Shown here piece after piece: positions 36,920 through 45,535 of a stretch of 64,000 nucleotides of DNA. The stretch's first letter is position 1. Every line of letters starts with the position of its first letter. This stretch comes from Macrococcus sp. DPC7161. Its GTDB lineage: Bacteria; Bacillota; Bacilli; Staphylococcales; Staphylococcaceae. The stretch is taken from assembly GCF_004117835.1 (NCBI RefSeq), contig NZ_SDSC01000002.1, forward strand, positions 1 to 64,000, in the 5' to 3' direction. A program made the position numbers and the translations under genes. The notes under the pieces were generated by a model that was not told the origin of the DNA, searched no databases, and saw only the letters and a list, made by a program, of their open reading frames with translations.

Positions 36920-37555
36920 TTAGAATGTTTTACCTAATGCTGTTGCTTTTTCGATAGCTGCTGCTTTAATAGATGCTGCTTGATCTGGTGCAGCATTATG
37001 ACCTTCAACAATAATTTCTTCGATGCTTGGTAATCCGAAGAAACCTAAAATTGTTTTTAAGTAACGGTTACCTAATTCGAAATCTGCTGCTGGGCCTTCT
37101 GAATAAATACCACCACGTGCTTGTACTAATACAGCTTTTTTATCTGTTAATAAACCAACTGCACCTGATTCAGTATATTTAAATGCTTTACCTGCTACTG
37201 CTACAGCATCAATGTATGCTTTAACAATCGCTGGTACTGATAAATTCCACATCGGTGTAACAAATACATATTTATCAGCTGCCGCAAATTCATCACTTAA
37301 TTCATTTAAACGTGCAACTTTTTGTTGTTCTGTTTCAGATAATGTTTCAAAACCTTCACCTGATTGTAATTTACCCCAACCCGCGAATACTTCGTTATCA
37401 ATTAAAGGAATGAAAGTATTGTATAAATCAATATGTACTACTTCATCACTTGGATTTGCTACTTTGTAACTTTCAATAAATGCTTCACCTGTTGCCATAG
37501 AATATGAAACTGAAGCGTCATTTGGATGTCCTGTAATGTATAAAACTTTTGCCAT
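36920..37555 (-). CDS. azoR: FMN-dependent NADH-azoreductase
   Basis: A 211-residue flavodoxin-fold enzyme of the AzoR/AcpD family that reduces azo compounds and quinones. It has the FMN-binding start [37 protein letters not shown] (MWN-type isoalloxazine loop) and [17 protein letters not shown]. Length is normal. AAGGAG lies 6 bases before ATG 37555. Single gene with a terminator in the repeat behind it. Probably handles quinone or electrophile stress. Confidence 0.92.
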   Translation of the reverse strand: MAKVLYITGHPNDASVSYSMATGEAFIESYKVANPSDEVVHIDLYNTFIPLIDNEVFAGWGKLQSGEGFETLSETEQQKVARLNELSDEFAAADKYVFVTPMWNLSVPAIVKAYIDAVAVAGKAFKYTESGAVGLLTDKKAVLVQARGGIYSEGPAADFELGNRYLKTILGFFGLPSIEEIIVEGHNAAPDQAASIKAAAIEKATALGKTF

Positions 37556-37644
37556 GATGTAATCTCCTTTGGTATATAAAATATATTCGATATACTTATT
37601 ATATTTATAGAGATCAAAAAATGCAAATGTTTTGCAAGATTTAA

Positions 37645-38418
37645 TTAATCAGTTACTAAATCGAAGCCTTTGTGATAGTATTCTAATAATGAAATACCAG
37701 TATTTCTACCATCAACAATACGTATCATTTCATTGGAATTTGATTTTTGAAGGTAATCAATATAAAAGTTAATGATACCACTTTTTTTCGCCGATTTTTT
37801 TAGCATCCAGTCTTCAACCTGTGCTTTAGATAATAAAATACCTTCAATATTATCCTCATACCTTGAAATAAAATTTGATTTATCATCTAACTTTACTAAA
37901 AATGCATAGTAATCATACTTCGTTAATTGTTCATAACTACTTTTATGCCACGCAGAAATACGCTTTGTATTGATCAAAGCACATTCTTTATCAAATTCAT
38001 AATCTTTCGAAGAACAAAAGTAAACCGTTTTAAGAGTGCCATTTAATCGACATGTAAGCACGTTATATCTTAAATGAATCACTTCGATATCTTCATTTTC
38101 ATCGCATAAACGTGACTGTAAAAAGACGGCCATTTCTTTTCTAGTAATCTTCTTTTTGGCTGTTTCTTTTAAATGCATTAAAGATTCTGTTATAGGGTTA
38201 GAGAGTACTTCAAAATAGTGATTTAATTTTAAACATTGATATAGCTCCATAATAATCTTTTCGTTTGCGTTAGTAATAAAGTGGACATCATCTACTTTTC
38301 CACCTGTCAAAAGCAAGGCCTTGACAATTTTAAGCATATCATCATTAGCTGCAATATGTGGAAATTGATGATGAAATGCTTGTAATTTAAAATGCAAATT
38401 CATCGTTGAATGCACCAT
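37645..38418 (-). CDS. hypothetical protein, 257 residues
   Basis: A soluble protein with no signal peptide or membrane helix. It is basic and rich in Lys/Tyr, with an N-terminal helical half (to ~95) and a mixed C-terminal half containing [36 protein letters not shown] and [10 protein letters not shown]. The pattern of strands and the SAWHKSS segment faintly recall nuclease or DUF-type cores, but I do not recognise the family. Start is uncertain: ATG 38418 has a weak ribosome binding site, ATG 38403 has GGATGG 10 bases upstream. It is a single gene upstream of azoR. Confidence 0.6.
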   Translation of the reverse strand: MVHSTMNLHFKLQAFHHQFPHIAANDDMLKIVKALLLTGGKVDDVHFITNANEKIIMELYQCLKLNHYFEVLSNPITESLMHLKETAKKKITRKEMAVFLQSRLCDENEDIEVIHLRYNVLTCRLNGTLKTVYFCSSKDYEFDKECALINTKRISAWHKSSYEQLTKYDYYAFLVKLDDKSNFISRYEDNIEGILLSKAQVEDWMLKKSAKKSGIINFYIDYLQKSNSNEMIRIVDGRNTGISLLEYYHKGFDLVTD

Positions 38419-38590
38419 CCAAATATATCAGTTTTATTTTATATTCTTTTACCCTTATATAATTATACCGTATTTGCTTTTCAACTCAATTGCATAGTGT
38501 ATAACTTAATACAAATTTTACATTTTTTACAACTTTATATAAAAGATAGTATAGATTCATATATTAAAAAATAATAAAATAGAAAAAACA

Positions 38591-38637
38591 AAAAAAGATT
38601 TCGACTATTTACGCCAAAATAAGTCGAAATCTTTTTT
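38591..38637 (-). terminator. terminator overlapping the end of the DUF1801/Fra gene
   Basis: AAAAAAGATTTCGACT (38591-38606) pairs with AGTCGAAATCTTTTTT (38622-38637). The stem contains the last codons and the stop at 38605. Runs of T on both strands make it bidirectional. Confidence 0.9.
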
Positions 38638-38985
38638 ATCTTCAATATTAAAAGCTATCATATCATGAAGTAAATTATAGTCTACTTGATCTGACCACTT
38701 TATTCTAAACATGCCTTTTGTTTGAGAGTACCCATTTGCAGCAATACGATCACAAAATTTTTCCATTGTCACATTTTCAGGTGCTACTGAAAAATGTGCT
38801 TTTGCAGTAGAAAAGCCGATGATGAATGTGCCATGAGTTTGAAACAGAGGTTGATTCCATTTCACAACAGGCTCAAGTTCAGGAAATTTTCCTTCTATAT
38901 ATTCTAAAACTTCTAATAGTTGCGCTTTATGATTTTCGTTCTCGATTTTTTCTAAAAATGGAGAAAAAACAGTGATAACCGACAT
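38605..38985 (-). CDS. DUF1801 frataxin-like protein (Fra/YdhG-like)
   Basis: A 126-residue protein matching the YdhG/Fra group: VVKWNQPLFQTHGTFIIGFSTAKAHFSVAPE and KGMFRIKWSDQVDYNLLHDMI. In B. subtilis the homologue Fra is an iron chaperone for Fe-S cluster and haem assembly. Acidic residues are spread as in frataxin-like folds. The gene stands alone; its terminator overlaps its 3' end. An ancient relative is the DUF1801 gene at 17.3 kb. Confidence 0.82.
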   Translation of the reverse strand: MSVITVFSPFLEKIENENHKAQLLEVLEYIEGKFPELEPVVKWNQPLFQTHGTFIIGFSTAKAHFSVAPENVTMEKFCDRIAANGYSQTKGMFRIKWSDQVDYNLLHDMIAFNIEDKKDFDLFWRK

Positions 38986-39116
38986 AACATCCCTCTTTCT
39001 AAATATATACTTCCACCATCAATCGTATAGAAAGTTTAATATTATTATATATTTTCACTTTAATTGCAATCAACAAATATGTTACTCTAATTTAAATAAC
39101 ATTGAGGAGGTTCTTA

Positions 39117-39593
39117 ATGAAGCGCTGCTACCAAAAAACAGATTTGCATTTCACGCAATTAATCTCTATAGAAATAAATGCTAAAGTGGATACAATCATG
39201 TCGTATTTGAATACTACTCAAGGGATTCAACAATGGTTTCCACAACTTTCTTTTCATCAAGAAGGCGGGCAGAAGTACCTTTTGTTTAATATGGACAATA
39301 CTTCCATTCAAATGTCTGTTTTAGATGAAACAAATAATACCATTGCTTTCACTTGGGGTGAAGGTACGGTTACTTTACAAGTTATTGATCACCAAAGTTT
39401 TGCTGAATTGAAATTAACCGAAGTCATGCCTCTCTCATATGACATGCTAGTCAAAGATTTTACAGGGTGGTTATGTCAAATGGATAACATTAAACACATT
39501 TCAGAAACAGGCAAACCTTTGCCACTTGATATGTCTAAATTTCATAAAGAACAAGATATACTACATGGCGTTTTAAAAGACTTTGAAATATAG
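39117..39593 (+). CDS. SRPBCC (START-like, AHSA1-type) domain protein
   Basis: A 158-residue protein from ATG 39117 (GAGGAGG 7 bases upstream). The helix-grip fold is indicated by ISIEINAKVDTIMSYLNTTQGIQQWFPQL, TIAFTWGEGTVTLQVIDH and the C-terminal helix DMLVKDFTGWLCQMDNI. Such domains bind hydrophobic ligands or act on Hsp90-like partners. It converges with the ABC ATPase gene with only two bases between the stops and no room for a terminator. Ligand unknown. Confidence 0.8.
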   Translation: MKRCYQKTDLHFTQLISIEINAKVDTIMSYLNTTQGIQQWFPQLSFHQEGGQKYLLFNMDNTSIQMSVLDETNNTIAFTWGEGTVTLQVIDHQSFAELKLTEVMPLSYDMLVKDFTGWLCQMDNIKHISETGKPLPLDMSKFHKEQDILHGVLKDFEI

Positions 39594-39595
39594 CA

Positions 39596-40267
39596 TCAAT
39601 TGCTATTTTTAAGCACTTCAAACGCTAAACCTTCTTTTGTTAATATTTCTTGGTAAAATGGGTCTTTCCCAATCACTTTAATATGGTCAGCTAAATTAAT
39701 AACCTCATCTAAATGATGTGTTGTGAGTATTAATAAGCGGTTTTTCTTTAATTTATTGAGCAGTTGGTGAATTTCAAAACGTGCTTTAATATCAATACCT
39801 TCTGTCGGTTCATCAAGCACAATAATTTTTGGGTCTCCTAACAATCCTATTAAAATATTGGCTTTACGTTTTGTTCCACCTGATAGTTTTTCAATTGGCT
39901 GATGAATATCCGTCAAATACAATTGATCCATTAATGATTGGATTCGTTCATCACTAATTGGATTTTTGTGTAATGATTTAAAAAAATGAATATTTTCCAC
40001 GACCGACATATGCGTAAACAACGCTATTTCCTGGGGAATAAAACCGACCATTCTTCTAATTTCATGTCGTTTCATTTTTTTACCATCATATAATACATGT
40101 CCATTATCAGGCTTTTCAACCGTCGTAATCATATTGAGTAATGTCGATTTACCTGCCCCATTTTCCCCCATCAAAACGGTAATTTTATTGTCATCAAATT
40201 TTGTTGAAAATGATTTAAATACTTCCTTTTTCCCATAACGTTTATCTATATTCTCTAATAAAATCAT
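39596..40267 (-). CDS. ABC exporter ATP-binding protein
   Basis: A 223-residue ATPase from ATG 40267 (AGGTGATGG upstream). It shows Walker A GENGAGKST, signature LSGGTKRKANI, Walker B IIVLDEPTEGID and the H-loop LTTHHLDE. The GGTKRK wording is the NatA/CcmA-type drug, Na+ or peptide exporter group. It is the last gene of a four-gene leftward set: DUF6583-like protein, two ABC-2 permeases, this ATPase. Its start is 9 bases after the permease stop. Confidence 0.88.
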   Translation of the reverse strand: MILLENIDKRYGKKEVFKSFSTKFDDNKITVLMGENGAGKSTLLNMITTVEKPDNGHVLYDGKKMKRHEIRRMVGFIPQEIALFTHMSVVENIHFFKSLHKNPISDERIQSLMDQLYLTDIHQPIEKLSGGTKRKANILIGLLGDPKIIVLDEPTEGIDIKARFEIHQLLNKLKKNRLLILTTHHLDEVINLADHIKVIGKDPFYQEILTKEGLAFEVLKNSN

Positions 40268-40275
40268 TCCATCAC

Positions 40276-41184
40276 CTACAATTGAATAAATATAACAAAA
40301 CACGCTAACATGAATGTAAAACTTGTTGCAATAAATGTTCGATGACTCAACGTTCTTATTTTAATTAAACATAAGCACACAAAGTAAGTATGGCACAAAA
40401 TAAACAATAAACTGACTAAATAAAATTGAAAGTTTAATTGCCCGTCTATCCACAAACTTCCTATAAAAAATATTCCAAATATTATCATTGCATTAACTAA
40501 TGTATAAATGATAGGTAATAGGATGTTTGTATATTGAAAGAAATAAACTCTTTTTAAAACTTCAAATTGTGCTATGTTGCGATTGAAATATAACTGTACT
40601 AAAGATACTAATAGAATTATTGATAATAATAATCCCATTTGGATAGACTGAGTTGAATGATACTTTGCTTTATGTGAAATCACATCTTTCGGTTTATTAT
40701 CTTTATAATATTGTTTAATGACCTTTAAATCATGATGTTCTATTTCATAATGCTTAATAATATAAGGAATTTGCAATTCAAAGAATGTTTTACTAATCAA
40801 TTCAACACCAATCGTACTTACAAAATCCCCTTTTTCATATAATTGAACCGACTTACGAATTTGTCGCTTTTTTAAATTTTTCTCAAATGATTTTGGAATA
40901 GACAAACTGATTACAGCCGTTTTTTTCTTAACTACATCTTCAATAAAAGCATCATCATCTTCTAAGTCTTTCACATTCAATGTTTTATTTTCTTTTAACG
41001 TCTTTACTAAAGCTTTTGATGTTTCACTTTTATCTAAATCCTGAATGGCGATGGGTATTTTTACCGCTGATTGCGCATAATGCTTCGCACCAGCAAATAT
41101 GACACACGTTAGAGCGAGTAAGATAGCAAAAATCACTAAACGCAACTTTTGTTTGTAGGCAATTAAATAGAACAATGATTTCAT
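40276..41184 (-). CDS. ABC-2 type permease (second)
   Basis: A 302-residue membrane protein: one N-terminal helix (~10-30), a large extracellular domain (~35-175) and five C-terminal helices (from ~185). The layout is that of ABC-2 permeases such as NatB or YhaP. The start overlaps the preceding permease stop by four bases. Substrate unknown; the pairing with a similarly built permease and an NatA-type ATPase suggests a heterodimeric exporter. Confidence 0.82.
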   Translation of the reverse strand: MKSLFYLIAYKQKLRLVIFAILLALTCVIFAGAKHYAQSAVKIPIAIQDLDKSETSKALVKTLKENKTLNVKDLEDDDAFIEDVVKKKTAVISLSIPKSFEKNLKKRQIRKSVQLYEKGDFVSTIGVELISKTFFELQIPYIIKHYEIEHHDLKVIKQYYKDNKPKDVISHKAKYHSTQSIQMGLLLSIILLVSLVQLYFNRNIAQFEVLKRVYFFQYTNILLPIIYTLVNAMIIFGIFFIGSLWIDGQLNFQFYLVSLLFILCHTYFVCLCLIKIRTLSHRTFIATSFTFMLACFVIFIQL

Positions 41185-42326
41185 TTTTTATACCTCCAAA
41201 CAAATGTAATTACCATCCAGAGAAATACAATTAAAAGTAGCCAATAACACATGATTGGCAAATCAATAATATAGTTATTGAGTAATAATTCAAGTAAATA
41301 AGAGAATATATATTGAAGTGGTTGATTCGTCATCCAATGCAATGCATCTGTGAAATAAATCGTCGGAATCAGTAACCCAGATGTCAAAATAAGCACCCCA
41401 CAAACCACTTTACACAGCATTTGTACCCATGATTGCTGTAACTCAATACAAACACTCACCATCCATATGAATAAGAGTAATTGTATTAACCCAATACATA
41501 AATATGTGATATTGTACCATTCAAATGGTGAGCCTAATTTAATCAATAAAAATGTAATCCCAATTGTAAAAAGAGCAGTGTAAAACAAGCTCATTATACT
41601 TCTAGTAAGTAACATCTTTTCTTTACTAAAATGAATTAACTTTAATCGGTGAGACAAACTACCAAAAGTATTCATCTTCAATATTTGAGACATACTCATA
41701 TAAAATAAAATGATTGATAGTACATAGACACTCACCTTGATATAACCGAGTGTATCGTATACGACAACTTGTTCTTTATTAAATACCGCATTGCGATCAA
41801 GCCCTGTAATGAGCATATCCGTCATCATTGTCAACATTTCTTTTTCAGATGCTGATTCATTGAGTTTCATATAAGTTATCATGCCACTCATTGAAGACAT
41901 TAACCTAGAAAATACAGACTCCGTTAATTGATGAATCATGACACTTTCAATCGATCTTTCATCATAAGTAATCACTTCAATTGGCATTTTTTTAGTTTTG
42001 TAGAATGATTTCGTCATCCCTTCTTTAAAAACATAATACCCATCAATACGATGTGCTTTTAATGCTTTTAGTGCCTTCTTCTCAGACATATTTTGAATAT
42101 GAATATCTTTACCAAGCTTACCTGCTGTTACTACTCTAAGAATAATTTTTGACTCTTTAGATTGATCTAAGTCTACAACACCTATATCTAAACTTTTTTC
42201 TTGGTTTTTCTCTAAAAGGTGAATACCACCTAGTAGAACGAGAATAAATAGTAAAATATATAAAAATAAATGCCATTTTTTCAACAAAAAAGCGTGATGG
42301 ATATGAATTAGTTTTAACGTCTTCAT
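41181..42326 (-). CDS. ABC-2 type permease (first)
   Basis: A 381-residue permease with the same layout: helix at ~22-38, extracellular domain to ~200 (DIGVVDLDQSKESKIILRVV), and six C-terminal helices. I prefer ATG 42326 (AAGGAGTG 8 bases upstream); ATG 42332 is possible. It overlaps the next permease by four bases and follows the DUF6583-like gene by 19 bases, so all are in one operon. Confidence 0.82.
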   Translation of the reverse strand: MKTLKLIHIHHAFLLKKWHLFLYILLFILVLLGGIHLLEKNQEKSLDIGVVDLDQSKESKIILRVVTAGKLGKDIHIQNMSEKKALKALKAHRIDGYYVFKEGMTKSFYKTKKMPIEVITYDERSIESVMIHQLTESVFSRLMSSMSGMITYMKLNESASEKEMLTMMTDMLITGLDRNAVFNKEQVVVYDTLGYIKVSVYVLSIILFYMSMSQILKMNTFGSLSHRLKLIHFSKEKMLLTRSIMSLFYTALFTIGITFLLIKLGSPFEWYNITYLCIGLIQLLLFIWMVSVCIELQQSWVQMLCKVVCGVLILTSGLLIPTIYFTDALHWMTNQPLQYIFSYLLELLLNNYIIDLPIMCYWLLLIVFLWMVITFVWRYKK

Positions 42327-42345
42327 ATCCATCACACTCCTTTAA

Positions 42346-43815
42346 TTACTTAAGTTTTTTACCTACTTTTTCGAAGATCTTTGTCGCTTTTTCTTCTATT
42401 TCTTTTTGAATTTTTTCTAAATCACTATCAGACATTGTACTTAAATCTTTCGCATTATCTGTTTTTACTTTAACATCTGATTTTAATTTTGAATCTCCAT
42501 CTAACATTACTTTAATTGTTTCACCTTGAAGATCCGTAGAAATTTCTAATTTTTGTTTTTGTGTATTGTTTTTAGCGTCTGTATCTAGTTTGTTTACAAA
42601 GTTAAACTTAAACGCACCATTCATACCAGACTTCACTTCAACATTACCACTATCTGTACGTTTATTGTCTGATTTTTTACTGTCATTCACGATTGATAAA
42701 TCAAATGGATTCGCTTCATCTTTAGATGCAAATTTGTAATCGTCTTTAATTGCATCATCTTTTCCTTTTGAACTACCTTTAAATGTTGCAACTTCCTTAT
42801 CATCTGATTTGAATGAATAATCGATTTGAATGTTGTCATCGATTTTGCTAGTTCCAACAATATTTGTTGTTTTACCATCCGCTTTAAATGTAATATCACG
42901 TTTCAAGATGTCTTTACCATCAACATAAATTGTTGATTTTACATCTGGGAAGTCAGATTCTTTACCATCTTTCACTTCTTTTAATGCATCTTCAATACCT
43001 TTTTTGAACTCTTTTTCTTGTCCTTGAACGTTAAATTGTTTAATTAAGTCTTTGTCATCTTTAGCTGTCTCTAATACTTTGATGATTAATGATTTCACTT
43101 CTTTAGGCTTTAACGTTAATGTTACTTTATCTAAATTCTTCTCTTCTCCAAAAACATCAACTTTTTCTTTATCTTTTTTAAATTGATCGTCTTTTAACTC
43201 ATCAACAATTACTTTTGTATATTTCTCATACATCTTATTTAAATCTTCAGATGTCATTTGACTACCTAAAATACGGTTTAAGTTTAATGAATCATTTGTT
43301 AAACCTTTAGTATCTGTAGAACCACCTGATAATTTTTCAAATGTTGATTTTATCTTATCGTTAGGTACCTTATAAATTGCTTCAAATAAAGGAGACATGA
43401 AATATTGATTTTTATTATCTGCATGCCATTCAAAGCTACCAATCTTCTCATCTGCAATCGTTGGATTGAATGCTAGAATAGAATTTTCAGCCTTTGGATC
43501 ATGTGCCATATGGAATTGAATTGAAGAAGCATCAACTACTGACTTTGGTACATTTGCTGATTCTAGCAATGTTTCAGGAATATCTGCTGAAATATTTAAT
43601 GTTGTATCATAACTATTATCTTTCATTTCTTTTTGAAATTTCATTTCTTCAGGATAACGTTTTTCAACATATTCACTTAATGATTTCATAGATTGTTGTT
43701 CACTCAATAAGTACAAATTCTTAGGTGTGTTTGTAAAGAAGTTATATGCCGCATAACCACCTCCACCTAAAGCCAATAATGCTACAATAATACCGATAAT
43801 CAAACCTTTTTTCAT
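42346..43815 (-). CDS. membrane-anchored DUF6583-like protein
   Basis: A 489-residue protein with a single N-terminal anchor helix (GLIIGIIVALLALGGGGYAAY, ~5-25) and an otherwise extracellular, very Lys/Asp-rich body. The C-terminal part repeats strand-forming KxxxK...D patterns (DGKTTNIVGTSKIDD, DYSFKSDDKEVATF, NVEVKSGMNG), as in barrel-like or lipid-carrier-like folds. No lipobox Cys. It precedes the ABC-2 exporter genes, so it may be the extracytoplasmic partner of the exporter. Biochemical role unknown. Confidence 0.7.
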   Translation of the reverse strand: MKKGLIIGIIVALLALGGGGYAAYNFFTNTPKNLYLLSEQQSMKSLSEYVEKRYPEEMKFQKEMKDNSYDTTLNISADIPETLLESANVPKSVVDASSIQFHMAHDPKAENSILAFNPTIADEKIGSFEWHADNKNQYFMSPLFEAIYKVPNDKIKSTFEKLSGGSTDTKGLTNDSLNLNRILGSQMTSEDLNKMYEKYTKVIVDELKDDQFKKDKEKVDVFGEEKNLDKVTLTLKPKEVKSLIIKVLETAKDDKDLIKQFNVQGQEKEFKKGIEDALKEVKDGKESDFPDVKSTIYVDGKDILKRDITFKADGKTTNIVGTSKIDDNIQIDYSFKSDDKEVATFKGSSKGKDDAIKDDYKFASKDEANPFDLSIVNDSKKSDNKRTDSGNVEVKSGMNGAFKFNFVNKLDTDAKNNTQKQKLEISTDLQGETIKVMLDGDSKLKSDVKVKTDNAKDLSTMSDSDLEKIQKEIEEKATKIFEKVGKKLK

Positions 43816-43940
43816 AGTAATGCCTCCTATTTATGTTGATCTCTCTACTAATATATCAAACTAATACAGATATTGTAATAATAAAATCAAATTTTAAGGT
43901 TTTTTTAAGGTTCTTCAATACCTATTTAACATTTTTAAAA

Positions 43941-45269
43941 TTATGTGTAATTTTGCTTTACCTCTTTTAACACTTTCATATGTACTACCACAGCAAAGAT
44001 TGCCATTACTAATAAAGATAAAATTGCCACACGACTTGCGAGCGGACCATAATCACTCAATGCCCAAGTTATTGTACCGTAAATAAACGGACCAATAACG
44101 GCTGATAATTTACCACTCATTGAGAATAAACCGAAAAATTGCCCTTCTTTACCTTCAGGTGCAAGTTCAATGATTAACGTCCTAGAAATCACCCATATCG
44201 ATCCCATCGCAATACCAAATAGAATAGCACAAATATAAAATGTCCATTGTGGTAACGGTAAACTCGCGAGTATCAACGCTGTCATTAATATAAATGCAAC
44301 ATATAACATCGCTACAACTGAACTCACATGTTCAGCAATATACCCAAATATAAACGCACCAATTACACTAAATACGGTTGCTATCATAAAAATGCCTATA
44401 AACCCCTTACCAGAAAATCCCACAACCGTTGTTGCATATGGTTGCATCATACTAATCGCAGTTGCCAATGAATCATTTAAAAAGAAATATACAATTAAAA
44501 ATAAATAAATCGCTTTATGATGCTTCGCTTCTTTATACGTTTGAATAATCTCTTGATAACCCGATTTAAAAGTCGTTTTGGAAATATTATCATTTACATT
44601 CATTCGTTTGTCTTTTGTAAAGAAAAATAGGGGTAAACTAAACATTAAAAACATGATGGCCGTTGGTATAAATGTTTTCCCAGCATCAGAAGTACCAACT
44701 AAAAACATCACAGTCAACACACCAAACAATGTACCTAAATACCCTAGTGCTACACCAAAACCAGATAGCACAGAATGATGCTTTTTAGGTGCTAAGTTAC
44801 TCATCATCGCATCATAAAATATCAAAGCGGCATTATACATAAATTTCGCAATGGTAAATAAAACGACTATTAAAAACATGGATAAAGGAACACTAAAAAC
44901 TTGCTGAGACAAGTCTAAACCATCAATCATACCCATTAAAAACGTGCATAAAAACACAATTAAACTCAATATCACAACCCACTTTTTCTTCTTTTGAGTC
45001 CGATCAATATAAACACCCATTAAAGGTGAACATACAATTAATAATAATGCTGCAATACTTGATGCATAGGCAATCCAAGTAGATGCCAATTGTTCAGTAA
45101 CAGGATCCTTACCAAAAACATCCGTAACATATTGAGGAAAGAAAAGTGTCGTAATGTTAGCAGAAAAAATTGTGTTACTGAAGTCATACAAAGCCCAACT
45201 AAAGACTGGTAAACTCAACATCATTTTTATATCAGAACGTAATTTCGTTCTCCTAGAATGTTCTTTCAT
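43941..45269 (-). CDS. MFS transporter, Atg22-like (UMF1) group
   Basis: A 442-residue transporter with about 12 helices. The N-terminus WALYDFSNTIFSANITTLFFPQYV is typical of the UMF1/vacuole-effluxer-like group, which in fungi exports amino acids; bacterial substrates are unknown. The first cytosolic loop (YIDRTQKKKKWV) fits MFS motif A. The ribosome binding site is weak (GGATG far upstream). Single gene. The 266-bp gap before it holds only a terminator. Confidence 0.82.
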   Translation of the reverse strand: MKEHSRRTKLRSDIKMMLSLPVFSWALYDFSNTIFSANITTLFFPQYVTDVFGKDPVTEQLASTWIAYASSIAALLLIVCSPLMGVYIDRTQKKKKWVVILSLIVFLCTFLMGMIDGLDLSQQVFSVPLSMFLIVVLFTIAKFMYNAALIFYDAMMSNLAPKKHHSVLSGFGVALGYLGTLFGVLTVMFLVGTSDAGKTFIPTAIMFLMFSLPLFFFTKDKRMNVNDNISKTTFKSGYQEIIQTYKEAKHHKAIYLFLIVYFFLNDSLATAISMMQPYATTVVGFSGKGFIGIFMIATVFSVIGAFIFGYIAEHVSSVVAMLYVAFILMTALILASLPLPQWTFYICAILFGIAMGSIWVISRTLIIELAPEGKEGQFFGLFSMSGKLSAVIGPFIYGTITWALSDYGPLASRVAILSLLVMAIFAVVVHMKVLKEVKQNYT

Positions 45270-45463
45270 AAAATATTATCCACATCCATTTTCAAATTAA
45301 TAATCAACATTTAATATCATTTAAAAACATTAGACAAATACCAATTTAACATAAAAGCCTTAATAATAGTAATTAACTATAAAATTTAAAACATTTTTGT
45401 TATTAACTAATAATAAAACAACTAATGAATTACACCTTTAAAAAACAAAATTGTAAAACAAAA

Positions 45464-45503
45464 AACCAGCAAATCACTTGTAGTATACAAGAATTTACTG
45501 GTT
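45464..45503 (-). terminator. terminator of CoA-disulfide-reductase gene
   Basis: AACCAGCAAATC (45464-45475) pairs with GAATTTACTGGTT (45491-45503), imperfectly. T runs on both sides make it usable in both directions. Confidence 0.75.
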
Positions 45504-45535
45504 GTTTTTTTAAATTTACAAAATCTAAATATAAT

